Notes: generated from the letters alone by a model not told the origin. 64,000 nt of DNA from an uncultured Raoultella sp. (GCA_900759445.1 CAAEVH010000075.1:1-64000), one strand, 5' to 3'; positions 17,106-25,770 are shown, counted from the stretch's first letter. Numbers and translations: made by a program.

Positions 17106-17756
17106 ATGCAAAACATGACGCTTAACATTACCTACTTTCATAAATATTTCATGACCTATGACCTCATCACCACCTGTTTACAGCGTGAACTGCAAACACA
17201 TTATTTAAGGCTACATCATTTACCCAATCTGAACGCACTGTTAAGCGCGGTTGAAAATAATAAAATAGATATTCTGCTGATTAATTCATCCTGCCTTTTC
17301 GATGGTTTTTTCCACGAAACGGAAATCAGAAAAATGCTTTCCGTTATTTGCCCTCATCAGCGAACGGTGACCGTACTCTTCGCCCAAAATATGAAGCCAG
17401 TGTTGCTGAGGAAAATGGTGAGTTCAGGCATGAATATTCTGATCAGCCCCCATGATACTGCTCATGAACTGCTGAGCGCATTGACGAAGGCGATCGCCTC
17501 ACCTCATGTAGAACCTTATATATCACAGACGATTAAAGAACTTCTGCAACATTCATCGGATGAACTGACCACCAAGGAGTGGGAGGTTCTCAACCTGATC
17601 AATCAGGGTTATTCGCTGTCACAAATAGCCTCGAAGAAATGTCGTGCCATGAGCACCGTCTCGACGCAGAAGCGTAAGGCGATGGATAAACTGCATCTCG
17701 CAAACGAAAGTGAATTACAGCGTTTTTTACATCAGAACACCTTTTTTAATCACTAA
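17106..17756 (+). CDS. LuxR/FimZ-type transcriptional regulator
   Basis: This 216-aa protein has a C-terminal LuxR-type helix-turn-helix (about residues 148-210: LTTKEWEVLNLINQG, SLSQIASKKCRAMSTVSTQKRKAM). The N-terminal part of about 140 residues is receiver-like in size but lacks an obvious phospho-acceptor Asp cluster. Such regulators often control fimbriae. It sits 98 bp after the fimbrial operon, and its stop is only 15 bp before the TolC-like gene, so it probably opens the secretion operon. It could control pili, export or both. Confidence 0.8.
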   Translation: MQNMTLNITYFHKYFMTYDLITTCLQRELQTHYLRLHHLPNLNALLSAVENNKIDILLINSSCLFDGFFHETEIRKMLSVICPHQRTVTVLFAQNMKPVLLRKMVSSGMNILISPHDTAHELLSALTKAIASPHVEPYISQTIKELLQHSSDELTTKEWEVLNLINQGYSLSQIASKKCRAMSTVSTQKRKAMDKLHLANESELQRFLHQNTFFNH

Positions 17757-17771
17757 GTCCTGTGGAACACC

Positions 17772-19091
17772 ATGTTTAACAAAATACTTATTTCGCTTAT
17801 CGTCGGATTATTGTTGTCCGGCAGTGCTTGTGCGCTGTCGCTTCAGCAAGCCCTGCTGGCAGCCAGCGCTTATAACGCCGAATTTAATGCGGCGCGCAGA
17901 GCGCATGAAGCTGATGCACAAAAAAAATATCAGGGATTTGCCGGATTACTGCCGGTTGTCACCCTCAACGCCGCCTGGAATAAGACCGATCAGCCGGACG
18001 CCGCCTATTCCGCAGGCGTCACCCGGCATAATTACAGTTTTAATCTGACGCAGCCTGTTTTTGACGTCGCCAGATATGCTAACTGGCGGAAAACCGTGGT
18101 CATCAGCGATCTGGCCGATGTGAATTACCTGATCGCGCAGCAAAAAATGATCGCTGACGTGGTAACGGCTTATTACAGCGTGGTGTATCAGCGCAGCGTC
18201 CTCGAAACCCAGCGCAAAATCCTTGCCGCCTTTGATGCGCGGCTGAAACAGGTACAAAAATCGTTGAAGTTAGGCGATGGAACACGGCTGGATGAAGCGG
18301 AGGCGCAGGCTAATTATGACAAAGCGGTCGCTGATGAACTGGCATCCGAAAACACCCTTAATGATGCCAGAGTGACTTTTCACCAGCTGACCGGTCTGGA
18401 CGCTCGGGACATCGCCGATCGGAGCCTGGACTGCGTTCGCTATGTTGATGACATGAATCCAGAACAATTAAAGCGCACGGCGGCGGCGAGCAATCTTGAT
18501 GTTCTCGCCGCCCTACAAGCCATTAAAGGCAGCGAAGCCGATCTGGTCACGGCCACTGCCGGCCATCTGCCGGTTGTTACCTTACAGGCCGGTTATGGCA
18601 AAAACTGGAGCCGGGCGGAAGACAGTAACGTACTTGATGACCTGTTCGGCACCACCGCCAAAACAGATAACACCACCGTTGGCATCAATATCTCCATTCC
18701 CCTGTTCGCCGGCGGAAGCCACATTTCGCAGAGTCTGGAAGCGGCCCATCGCTTTGAACAAAGCAAAGATCTGCTGATTGATGCGCGTCGCAAAGCGGAA
18801 CAGCAGACCTTACAGGCAATGTCGGGGGTACGAAACGCCCGCTCGCTGATTAAAGCTTACCAGCGAGCGATCGGCTCGGCAGGTAAACGGTTGAACGCAA
18901 CCCGCTATGGGCGGGAGCTCGGCCAGCGGACGCTGATCGACGAATTTAACGCAGAAAATGAATATTACCAGGCTATTCAGGATCTTGCTCAGACTCAGAA
19001 CGCGCTGATCCAGTCGATCGTCAACTTAAAATCAGCCACTGGATCGCTGGATTACGCCGCGATGCGCAGTCTTGATTGCAGTGCCACCTAA
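17772..19091 (+). CDS. TolC-like outer-membrane efflux/secretion protein
   Basis: This 439-aa OEP-family protein has a signal peptide (about 1-21), tandem repeats of the TolC fold and long alpha-helical hairpin segments (about 130-230 and 330-425). It has the segment HNYSFNLTQPVFDVARY, and TVGINISIPLFAGG is the typical second-repeat equivalent. It should be the outer-membrane channel of the type I export machine encoded by the next two genes. A dedicated TolC is notable because colicin V-type systems usually borrow the chromosomal TolC. Gaps of 15 bp on both sides imply one transcript. Confidence 0.88.
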   Translation: MFNKILISLIVGLLLSGSACALSLQQALLAASAYNAEFNAARRAHEADAQKKYQGFAGLLPVVTLNAAWNKTDQPDAAYSAGVTRHNYSFNLTQPVFDVARYANWRKTVVISDLADVNYLIAQQKMIADVVTAYYSVVYQRSVLETQRKILAAFDARLKQVQKSLKLGDGTRLDEAEAQANYDKAVADELASENTLNDARVTFHQLTGLDARDIADRSLDCVRYVDDMNPEQLKRTAAASNLDVLAALQAIKGSEADLVTATAGHLPVVTLQAGYGKNWSRAEDSNVLDDLFGTTAKTDNTTVGINISIPLFAGGSHISQSLEAAHRFEQSKDLLIDARRKAEQQTLQAMSGVRNARSLIKAYQRAIGSAGKRLNATRYGRELGQRTLIDEFNAENEYYQAIQDLAQTQNALIQSIVNLKSATGSLDYAAMRSLDCSAT

Positions 19092-19106
19092 CCGGAGCTT
19101 TCGACA

Positions 19107-20369
19107 ATGAATCACGACTTATTTCGTCAGGAATCGCTGGACGCGAACAAAACCAAAGTGTTAGGTCCGGTAGCACTTTACTGCCCTCCTTTCCGCTGGC
19201 TGATCGTGGCGATGGTATGCGCCCTGACTATCGTGCTGGTCGGCTTTTGTAGCCTGGGAAGCTACACAAAGCGGGAAACGGCGAAAGGGGTTCTGACACC
19301 GGAAAGCGGCATCATGACCATTACCGCCCTGACGGCGGGCACCGTTACCGCCCTCCCCGTCCGTGAAGGCGCTGGGGTAAAAAAAGGCGAACGTATCGCC
19401 ACGGTGTCTTCCGAAATCTCTACCGCACGCTATGGCCAGACGCGCGAGGCAATAGCCAGACAGCTCGAGATCCAGTCCCAGGGATTGACTCAACAGTTAA
19501 CCAATCTGGAACAACGTAACGCTGAGGCGCTGAAATCCTTACAAGAAAGAAGCAGCCTGCTGGCACAACAAACGACGGAGCTGGATACCATTTACCGCCA
19601 GCGTCAGCGGCAAATTGCGCTGAGCCAAAAGCAGGTCGATAAAATGGCGGCGATGCGCGCCGAAGGCTACGCCTCTAATACCCAGGTCGAGCAGCAGGAG
19701 AGCGATCTGCTGGATGCCAAAGTACGATTACAGGACGTCGCCCGTCAACGTATCGAAATCAGGCAACAGCACGCGCAAACACGCCAACAGCTACGTGAGC
19801 AGCCTCTGACCTACTTCCAGCAAAAGAATGACCTGCAGCAAAAACTGTCGGATATCACGCAATCGATGATGGAAAATGAATCACGCCGTTCGGTGGATCT
19901 GCGCGCGCCGGAAGAGGGTACGGTGAGCGCCGTGCTGGTGAAGCCGGGGCAGATTGTCAGCGCCGGGCAAACTATCGCCATGCTTCTTCCAGACAACGCC
20001 CATCTACAGGCAAGGATCCTGCTCAGCAGCCGGGCCATCGGTTTTATCCACACCGGTCAGCGGGTGGTGCTGCGCTATGAATCCTTTCCCTGGCAAAAAT
20101 TTGGCCAGCACTCTGGCGCGGTCAGCGAAATCTCGACATCCCCCCTGTCACCTCAGGAAATCGCCGGTATCACCGGCAATACCCAGATTCAGGAGCCGCT
20201 TTATCAGGTCAAGGTCACGCTCGATAGCCAGTCGGTACAAGCTTACGGCAAACAGATAGGCCTGCGTCCCGGCAGCGGGCTCGACGCAGACTTTATCGTC
20301 GATAAGCGCCGTATCTATGAATGGGTTCTCGAGCCGCTGAATGCGCTTGGCAAAATGACCTCTTTATAA
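19107..20369 (+). CDS. Type I secretion membrane-fusion protein (CvaA/HlyD-like)
   Basis: This 420-aa protein has a short cytoplasmic N-terminus, one membrane segment (about 30-52), a first lipoyl half-domain with the ALTAGTVTALPVREG motif (about 72-86), a coiled-coil hairpin (about 105-245) and a second half-domain beginning LRAPEEGTVSAVLVKPGQ. This matches CvaA-type adaptors that link a C39 ABC exporter to TolC in class II microcin export. GGAG precedes the ATG by about 10 bases. It lies between the TolC-like and ABC genes in the same orientation, with gaps of 15 and 25 bp. Confidence 0.9.
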   Translation: MNHDLFRQESLDANKTKVLGPVALYCPPFRWLIVAMVCALTIVLVGFCSLGSYTKRETAKGVLTPESGIMTITALTAGTVTALPVREGAGVKKGERIATVSSEISTARYGQTREAIARQLEIQSQGLTQQLTNLEQRNAEALKSLQERSSLLAQQTTELDTIYRQRQRQIALSQKQVDKMAAMRAEGYASNTQVEQQESDLLDAKVRLQDVARQRIEIRQQHAQTRQQLREQPLTYFQQKNDLQQKLSDITQSMMENESRRSVDLRAPEEGTVSAVLVKPGQIVSAGQTIAMLLPDNAHLQARILLSSRAIGFIHTGQRVVLRYESFPWQKFGQHSGAVSEISTSPLSPQEIAGITGNTQIQEPLYQVKVTLDSQSVQAYGKQIGLRPGSGLDADFIVDKRRIYEWVLEPLNALGKMTSL

Positions 20370-20394
20370 TTTCAAATGTTAACTCAGGTTGATC

Positions 20395-22554
20395 ATGGAT
20401 CTCTTTCACAAACTTAATTTGTCGTTTCGCCATAAACTCCCCGTCCTGCGACAAACCCAGGCCGCAGAATGCGGGCTGACCTGCGTCGGTATGATTGCCG
20501 GCTATTACGGCTATCAGATAGACATGGTGTCCCTGCGTCATCGTTTTCCCTCATCACAAAAAGGCAGTACGCTGGCCGACGTCATGTCCTTTACGCAAAA
20601 GTTAGATATGGGCTGCCGGGCGGTACGTCTTGAGCTGGATGAGCTCAATAAGCTGAAGCTACCCTGCATCCTGCACTGGGATATGAACCATTTCGTGGTG
20701 CTGAAAAGCATTAACAAAAATACCCTCACTATTCACGACCCGGCGCGCGGCGCGCGTAAGGTGGCGATGGATGAGGTATCGCGATCCTTCACCGGCGTAG
20801 CGCTGGAACTCTATCCTGCCGCCACATTTGAACGGAAGGATGAGAAAAAATCGATCTCGATGCTGAGTCTGATCCGTAACGTCTCTGGCATCGGTTCAGC
20901 ATTTATCCAGGTGGCGCTGCTCTCGCTGGCACTCGAGTTCTTCGGCATCATTACGCCCTTTTATATGCAGTGGGTCATTGACCAGGTGCTGGTCTCGGCC
21001 GATCGGGATTTGCTGACGCTGCTTGGCGTGGCGTTCATTTTTATTACGCTGTTCCAGAATCTGATTGGCGCACTGCGCAGTTGGGTAACGACCTGGTTCT
21101 CCAGCATGCTGAGCGTACAGTGGTCCAGCAACCTGTGTGCTCACCTGCTGGGTTTGCCGCTAAGCTATTTTGAAGATCGCCACGTAGGTGACATCCTGTC
21201 ACGCTTTGGCTCCATCGCGAATATCCAAAGCACGCTGACCGGCCGGTTTATCTCCTCTATCTTCGACGGCATCATGGCCCTGGTCACCCTGGGGGTGATA
21301 TTTGCCTACAATACCTCCCTGACGTTTATCGTTATTGGCCTGTTTCTGCTCTACGCGCTGATCCGCTGGATCTCATTCGAACCTTTCCGCCAGGCAAGTG
21401 AAGACCAGCTGCTGGCTTCGGCGCAGGCACAGTCGCAGCTGCTGGAATCCATTCGCGGGGTTCAGGCGATCAAGCTCAACAATAAACAGGATTTGCGTGT
21501 TTCAACCTTTACCAATGAAACCGTACAATCCACCAACAAAGGGATTACTACCCAGAAACTCTCTATCGGTTTCAGTACGTTACAGGGCACTATTTCAGGT
21601 GTGGGCAAAATCGTACTGATTTGGCTGGCCGCCGCGCAGGTGCTGGATGGCAACTTTACCAGCGGGATGCTGGTCGCCTTTATCAGCTTTTCTGACCAGT
21701 TTATTTCGCGATCCGCCGGGCTGATTAACGCACTGATTGATTTCAAAATGCTGCGTTTGCATGGGGAACGTCTCGCGGACATTGTGCTGAGCGAAAAAGA
21801 ACCGGACCTGGCAAGCAGCGCCTCGCTGCCCGATCGGGAGGGGCCGGTGCATCTGGCCATCCATCAGCTCTCGTTTCGCTATTCCGCCACCGATGGCGAA
21901 ATTTTTACGGGCTTCAACCTGGAGATCGAAGCCGGCGAATCGATCGCTATTATTGGCCCTTCCGGACAGGGTAAAACGACTCTGGCAAAACTGCTGTTAG
22001 GGTTACTTAAGCCAGCGAATGGCAGCATCTGTATCAACGGTATCGACCACAGAAAACTCGGGATGACCCTCTACCGCGATCTGATCGGTAGCGTGATGCA
22101 AACAGACCAGCTCTTTGCCGGTTCAATCATCGATAATATCAGCTTCTTTGATGCCAGCCTCGACCGGCTGCGGGTTGAACGCGTGGCCAGAATCGCGCAG
22201 ATTCACGATGACATAATGGCGATGCCGATGGGTTACAACAGTATGGTCGGCGACATGGGTTCTTCCCTCTCCGGCGGGCAGATACAACGCGTTATTCTCG
22301 CGCGAGCGCTGTATCGAAACCCACGGCTATTGATCCTTGATGAAGCGACGAGTCACCTGGATATTGCCCGGGAAAGCGCCATCAATGACGCCATCAGGCA
22401 TATGAATGTCACTCGTATCATCATTGCTCACCGTCCGGAAACCATTTTAAGCGCAGACCGTATTATTGAGATCCATAGCCGCGGCGTCATTGAAGTGGCA
22501 AAGCATGATTTTATCCATGCCATCAAAAACTCACAGTCAGTCCTGCAGGTTTGA
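20395..22554 (+). CDS. C39-peptidase ABC exporter (CvaB-like), processes and exports double-glycine peptides
   Basis: This 719-aa protein has three modules: an N-terminal C39 cysteine protease (about 1-135), a transmembrane domain (about 165-440) and an ABC ATPase (about 480-715). The catalytic triad is intact: Cys26 in AECGLTC, His99 in HWDMNHFVV and Asp115 in HDPARG. The ATPase has Walker A GPSGQGKTT (about 521-529), the SLSGGQIQR signature and LILDEATSHLD. Such exporters cut the leader after Gly-Gly or Gly-Ala and export the mature peptide. The protease stretch reads closely like CvaB of colicin V as I remember it. The ATG at 20395 is preferred over a TTG at 20389. Confidence 0.94.
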   Translation: MDLFHKLNLSFRHKLPVLRQTQAAECGLTCVGMIAGYYGYQIDMVSLRHRFPSSQKGSTLADVMSFTQKLDMGCRAVRLELDELNKLKLPCILHWDMNHFVVLKSINKNTLTIHDPARGARKVAMDEVSRSFTGVALELYPAATFERKDEKKSISMLSLIRNVSGIGSAFIQVALLSLALEFFGIITPFYMQWVIDQVLVSADRDLLTLLGVAFIFITLFQNLIGALRSWVTTWFSSMLSVQWSSNLCAHLLGLPLSYFEDRHVGDILSRFGSIANIQSTLTGRFISSIFDGIMALVTLGVIFAYNTSLTFIVIGLFLLYALIRWISFEPFRQASEDQLLASAQAQSQLLESIRGVQAIKLNNKQDLRVSTFTNETVQSTNKGITTQKLSIGFSTLQGTISGVGKIVLIWLAAAQVLDGNFTSGMLVAFISFSDQFISRSAGLINALIDFKMLRLHGERLADIVLSEKEPDLASSASLPDREGPVHLAIHQLSFRYSATDGEIFTGFNLEIEAGESIAIIGPSGQGKTTLAKLLLGLLKPANGSICINGIDHRKLGMTLYRDLIGSVMQTDQLFAGSIIDNISFFDASLDRLRVERVARIAQIHDDIMAMPMGYNSMVGDMGSSLSGGQIQRVILARALYRNPRLLILDEATSHLDIARESAINDAIRHMNVTRIIIAHRPETILSADRIIEIHSRGVIEVAKHDFIHAIKNSQSVLQV

Positions 22555-22616
22555 TTTGTGATTAAAACTGGCAACCCTTCCCCCTTATCCCCATAGCCTT
22601 ACATACAGGAGAGAAT

Positions 22617-23045
22617 ATGGCTAACCGTTTAGTATGCCTTGAAGGCACCGTAGATTTTGAAGAAGAGATTAGAAACCAGGCTGTGAATATCATCTCATTC
22701 CACCAGGGGCAGCAAATCACGATTAATCGCGACCGCATGCTGCCCGGCAGGTCTTTCGCTGAGCAAATATCATTGCAACTGAACAATGCTCAAAAAATAT
22801 TTAAACAATTTAATTTTGTCAAAATGGAAGAATGGAAAGACGACGATGTATTTGGTGAGACAATAGAAATTATATTTACTTTCGTATCAGCAAGCGGGCA
22901 ACGCGTCTGGCAGGTTACTCTGGCATCCTGCATTGCCGGTCAGGATATTATCAATTTTACCAGCGTATACCCTGACAAAGGGAGCATGGAAAGAGAGATT
23001 GTCCGGCTTCATCGTTGCGTGAAGCGGTTCATTTTAAACACCTAG
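22617..23045 (+). CDS. DUF1795 (DcrB/Eag-like) protein in the microcin export operon
   Basis: This 142-aa soluble protein has no signal peptide or membrane segment. It shows the DUF1795 pattern: VNIISF, INRDRMLPGRSF, QISLQLNNAQKIFKQF, an ASGQRVWQV strand and a C-terminal amphipathic helix. This family includes the Eag chaperones of type VI secretion, which shield glycine/alanine-rich transmembrane segments of effectors before export. Here it lies 62 bp after the C39 exporter and 200 bp before a glycine-zipper microcin-like peptide. I infer a chaperone for that hydrophobic precursor; an immunity role is the alternative. CAGGAGAG gives a strong start at 22617. Confidence 0.6.
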   Translation: MANRLVCLEGTVDFEEEIRNQAVNIISFHQGQQITINRDRMLPGRSFAEQISLQLNNAQKIFKQFNFVKMEEWKDDDVFGETIEIIFTFVSASGQRVWQVTLASCIAGQDIINFTSVYPDKGSMEREIVRLHRCVKRFILNT

Positions 23046-23245
23046 TGCTATCGCTTGCTGTTTTTACATGAAAACCAGCACCTTGAAAATTACAAAAACC
23101 AGTAATGAAAAAGGTAAAATAGAAGTAATTCTATTTATTTAAACATATACCATAGGCATAATTCACACATCAGAAATGACCGGCGGAAATTAATGCCAGG
23201 ATATTTCTGTAATTACACTTTATTTTTAACTAAAGGAAGAAACAA

Positions 23246-23569
23246 ATGCGCGAATTAAACGTAATGGAAATTGATGCCGTCTCCGGCGCGGGTCTTTTTA
23301 GCTCTCTGACCAGCGCGATTCTCGGCGCAACCGCGGCCGGGTTTGCTGGCGCGATCATTGGGGGGATGCACGGTGGTGACGGCGGCGGTGTCCTGGGCTT
23401 TGGCGCCATCGGCCAGCTGGTGGGGATGATTGGCGGCGGCCTGATCGGCGTCGTTGGCGGGGCCGTCGGTGGCGCGGTGATCGGCTGGGATGACCCGGGT
23501 TCAGTGACTTCTAGTGTGCTCCAGTTTGTCAATAACGTCAGCAGTGGAGATTTCATGCGGGCCGCATGA
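23246..23569 (+). CDS. Putative class II microcin precursor, glycine-zipper, double-glycine-type leader
   Basis: This 107-aa precursor has the leader MRELNVMEIDAVSGA, which fits the class II microcin consensus MRE-L-x5-(V/L)-S/G-G-(G/A). Cleavage is expected after Ala15. The mature part (about 92 aa) has no cysteine. It consists of two hydrophobic Gly/Ala-rich stretches (about 17-41 and 49-82) with repeated GxxxG/GGxxGG spacing, joined by a Gly-Asp turn (42-48). A polar tail (about 83-107) is rich in Ser, Asn and Asp. This suggests a membrane-inserting helical hairpin. It lacks the Ser-rich tail of siderophore microcins. AAGGAAG precedes the ATG, and a strong terminator follows. Confidence 0.75.
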   Translation: MRELNVMEIDAVSGAGLFSSLTSAILGATAAGFAGAIIGGMHGGDGGGVLGFGAIGQLVGMIGGGLIGVVGGAVGGAVIGWDDPGSVTSSVLQFVNNVSSGDFMRAA

Positions 23570-23585
23570 TTGCCTGACTAACCAC

Positions 23586-23616
23586 AAGGTGCAGATCATT
23601 CTGCACCTTTTTCTTT
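23586..23616. terminator. Strong terminator between microcin and converging FidL-like gene
   Basis: A perfect 10-bp stem AAGGTGCAGA / TCTGCACCTT with a TCAT loop is followed by TTTCTTTT. The other arm has few T on the opposite strand, so it works mainly for the plus strand but lies between converging genes. Confidence 0.9.
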
Positions 23617-23627
23617 TCCGCAACGTA

Positions 23628-24101
23628 TTAATCAGCGGCATTACAGATATAGGTAGGTAGCGCTGAGATCATAAAAAGATAGTTGCCATTTTTTTGTTGG
23701 TTTATTCGAATATGAAGACTCTTGTCCGGGTACACGAAAAAATCAGGTTGGTACTGACTCAACCAGCCATCGTCCACATTATCATCCGGAAACTTAATAT
23801 TTTTCTCTGATGTCATATAATAGATATCCTGATGTCGGCGCATGATAAACGATATTTTACGGTTAAAAATATTCTGCGAATCAGATCGCGCACGGCCATT
23901 AATACTCACCACGCCAGCCTGACCGCTAAACATAAAACGGAGTGAAACATCGATATTTTCATTTGCATAATGCTGAGAAAAACTGGCAACGCAGGAAAAA
24001 TCATCAGGCCCTTTTTTACTCCATAATGAATAAATGAACACCGCAGCAGTCGCTGCCGTTAATACCGGCAGCAGTACCTTTAATTTACGGCTAATTCTCA
24101 C
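23628..24101 (-). CDS. FidL-like membrane-anchored protein
   Basis: This 157-aa protein has one N-terminal membrane segment (about residues 9-27) and a periplasmic domain with two cysteines (SCVAS near 37 and YICNAAD at the end). It starts with GTG at 24101, immediately after the TAA of the MarT-like regulator, so the two are translationally coupled. In Salmonella a CadC-like regulator (MarT) is paired with a FidL protein of this kind; the size and pairing match. Its role is probably to modulate the membrane-bound regulator from the periplasm. An alternative in this context is an immunity protein. Confidence 0.6.
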   Translation of the reverse strand: MRISRKLKVLLPVLTAATAAVFIYSLWSKKGPDDFSCVASFSQHYANENIDVSLRFMFSGQAGVVSINGRARSDSQNIFNRKISFIMRRHQDIYYMTSEKNIKFPDDNVDDGWLSQYQPDFFVYPDKSLHIRINQQKNGNYLFMISALPTYICNAAD

Positions 24102-24980
24102 TTACTGGTCCTCAAAAAAATAATCAGAAACACAACTGTTGGGTTCGTTCATCTGCTTATCACAGCGAATAACGGAGGTTCTCGGCAGCAGCGGAAAACG
24201 AGTAACGTATACCCAGGGATAATTTGTGCAGTTCTCCAGGAACTGGCTGGCTCGTCTGAGAGCGGAGGAACGCTCTTTATCAGAGATAATGGCGCCCGAG
24301 AGATGGATGTGACAACCCTCAATGGTTTTCAGGAAGTCGTAGTGAGAAAAGTACTGGCTTTGCCCCTCAACATAACGACTCGTCGCGAGAAATCCTACGC
24401 TAAGAATAATGGTCAGTAGCGCCCCCGTCATCACGCCTGGCAATGAGTGACGGCACCCTGTCTTGCGCCTTGTTTCCGGGTGTTCCGGTGGTTGTATTTC
24501 TTCGTTCTCGGTTATCGCCGATTCGCCATCATCCTGAATTGATAACGGAGGTTGCGTTTTAAGTGTCCGTTCCTGCAGCGTTTCATCAAAATTGATACCG
24601 TTAGAAGGCATAGGGCTGGTTTCAACCTGCTGTTCGGAGGTCAGTTTTTTAATATATACGCCACTGGCCAGCGTTAACCCCACGCGCGAAATCGTCACCA
24701 CCAGCTCTTCATCAAGGCCCATCTTTTTAAGGCCTTTACGCAGGATAGAAATGTTTTGATAAAATGTATTAGTGGATACCTGCATACCGCATTTTGTCCA
24801 GACAATATCCAGGAATTCTTGCTGGGTAACGATACTGCCAATCCGTTCAATAAGAAGCAATAAACACCGACTGGCTGGTGAATTTAAGATAATAACATTG
24901 TCATGATTATTAAGGTCGCGCAACGTACTGGTTGCCGGATGAAACTCAACGGTTCCATTTATAATATAATGGTTATGCAT
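24102..24980 (-). CDS. Membrane-anchored ToxR/CadC-type regulator (MarT-like)
   Basis: This 292-aa protein has an N-terminal OmpR/CadC-type winged helix (about 1-115: LLLLIERIGSIVTQQEF, VSTNTFYQNISILRKGL), a polar linker (about 116-178), one membrane segment (about 184-204) and a periplasmic domain of about 85 residues with several cysteines. Such proteins sense a periplasmic signal and bind DNA directly from the membrane. It converges on the microcin gene and is followed by a coupled FidL-like gene. Its targets are unknown; the nearby fimbrial and export genes are natural candidates. Confidence 0.78.
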   Translation of the reverse strand: MHNHYIINGTVEFHPATSTLRDLNNHDNVIILNSPASRCLLLLIERIGSIVTQQEFLDIVWTKCGMQVSTNTFYQNISILRKGLKKMGLDEELVVTISRVGLTLASGVYIKKLTSEQQVETSPMPSNGINFDETLQERTLKTQPPLSIQDDGESAITENEEIQPPEHPETRRKTGCRHSLPGVMTGALLTIILSVGFLATSRYVEGQSQYFSHYDFLKTIEGCHIHLSGAIISDKERSSALRRASQFLENCTNYPWVYVTRFPLLPRTSVIRCDKQMNEPNSCVSDYFFEDQ

Positions 24981-25770
24981 ACGTTTACGTCAAGGCTCCT
25001 GGTAAAATTCAGGCACTGGCAATAATCCACTACGTACAATAACCCCACCAGAGATTGTTTTATTGTTTGGGTAGCGGGTTATGAGACTTCCTGATACAAC
25101 ATGACTAATAACGAACAGATGGAAGCGAGACAACTATAATTAATATAATCTACTACGGATTTAACATATCTTATTCATCAAGAAAACCAGCAATAAAATA
25201 TGCATATTAGACTTCCTGCCATCATTAACAAATTAAAGCACGCATTTAATTCTTAATAAACATTAAGACAGTCCCAGTATAATCACAGCTCCGAGGAGCA
25301 GACCAACTGTTTTTAACCAATAGATATCCATCATTTGATAGGCAAAACAAATCATCCAAAATATAGTCAGCACTGTTATATTTTATCCAGCAATCGATAT
25401 AATTCTTATATTGTGATTTATTGAGATAATTTCATAAACAGAATTCATTGATGCGCTTGATTTTAATCATTATTTTTTCACTCATTGATTTAAATCAATT
25501 ATTGCTTATCTAAAAAATTAAATAAATCAATCAGGATTCTTTATCTTTCCTTAAAAAATCATCCACAAATCTCACGCCAGGGCTCGCCCCCACGCTTAAA
25601 AATATTCAGCGTATAATGTGCCAGTTGTGATGATTCATAGAGGCAAAATAAGAATATTCCCTGATTTTAAAGGACCTGTTGATGAACGAAGATTTTTATT
25701 TTTACTTAAATGAGGGGGCCTGCAGATTTTCATTTAGCTAACTCATCAGCCAGTGAGTGATGAAGGTCCC
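24981..25770. other. AT-rich right end of the left island
   Basis: This is about 790 bp of very AT-rich sequence. It must contain the promoter of the MarT-like gene near 24990-25100. I see only two tiny frames: a 30-codon minus-strand frame at 25263-25355 (listed separately) and an 18-codon plus-strand frame at about 25682 behind AAGGA, which is too short to support. An inverted repeat, CTCATCA / TGATGAAG, lies at about 25742-25765, next to the tRNA-Asn remnant. Confidence 0.4.
25263..25355 (-). CDS. Possible small membrane peptide (30 aa)
   Basis: A 30-codon frame from ATG at 25355 to TAA at 25263 encodes a polar start and one strongly hydrophobic segment (WLKTVGLLLGAVIILGLS) that would span the membrane. 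No good ribosome-binding site is visible, and I recognise no known small protein. It could be a real small membrane protein, a type I toxin-like peptide or chance in AT-rich DNA. Confidence 0.22.
   Translation of the reverse strand: MICFAYQMMDIYWLKTVGLLLGAVIILGLS

Noticed and set aside
23068..23142. A 24-codon frame between the DUF1795 gene and the microcin as an immunity gene
   Set aside because: No ribosome-binding site, no hydrophobic segment and low-complexity Lys/Thr/Ile composition; it looks like chance in AT-rich DNA.
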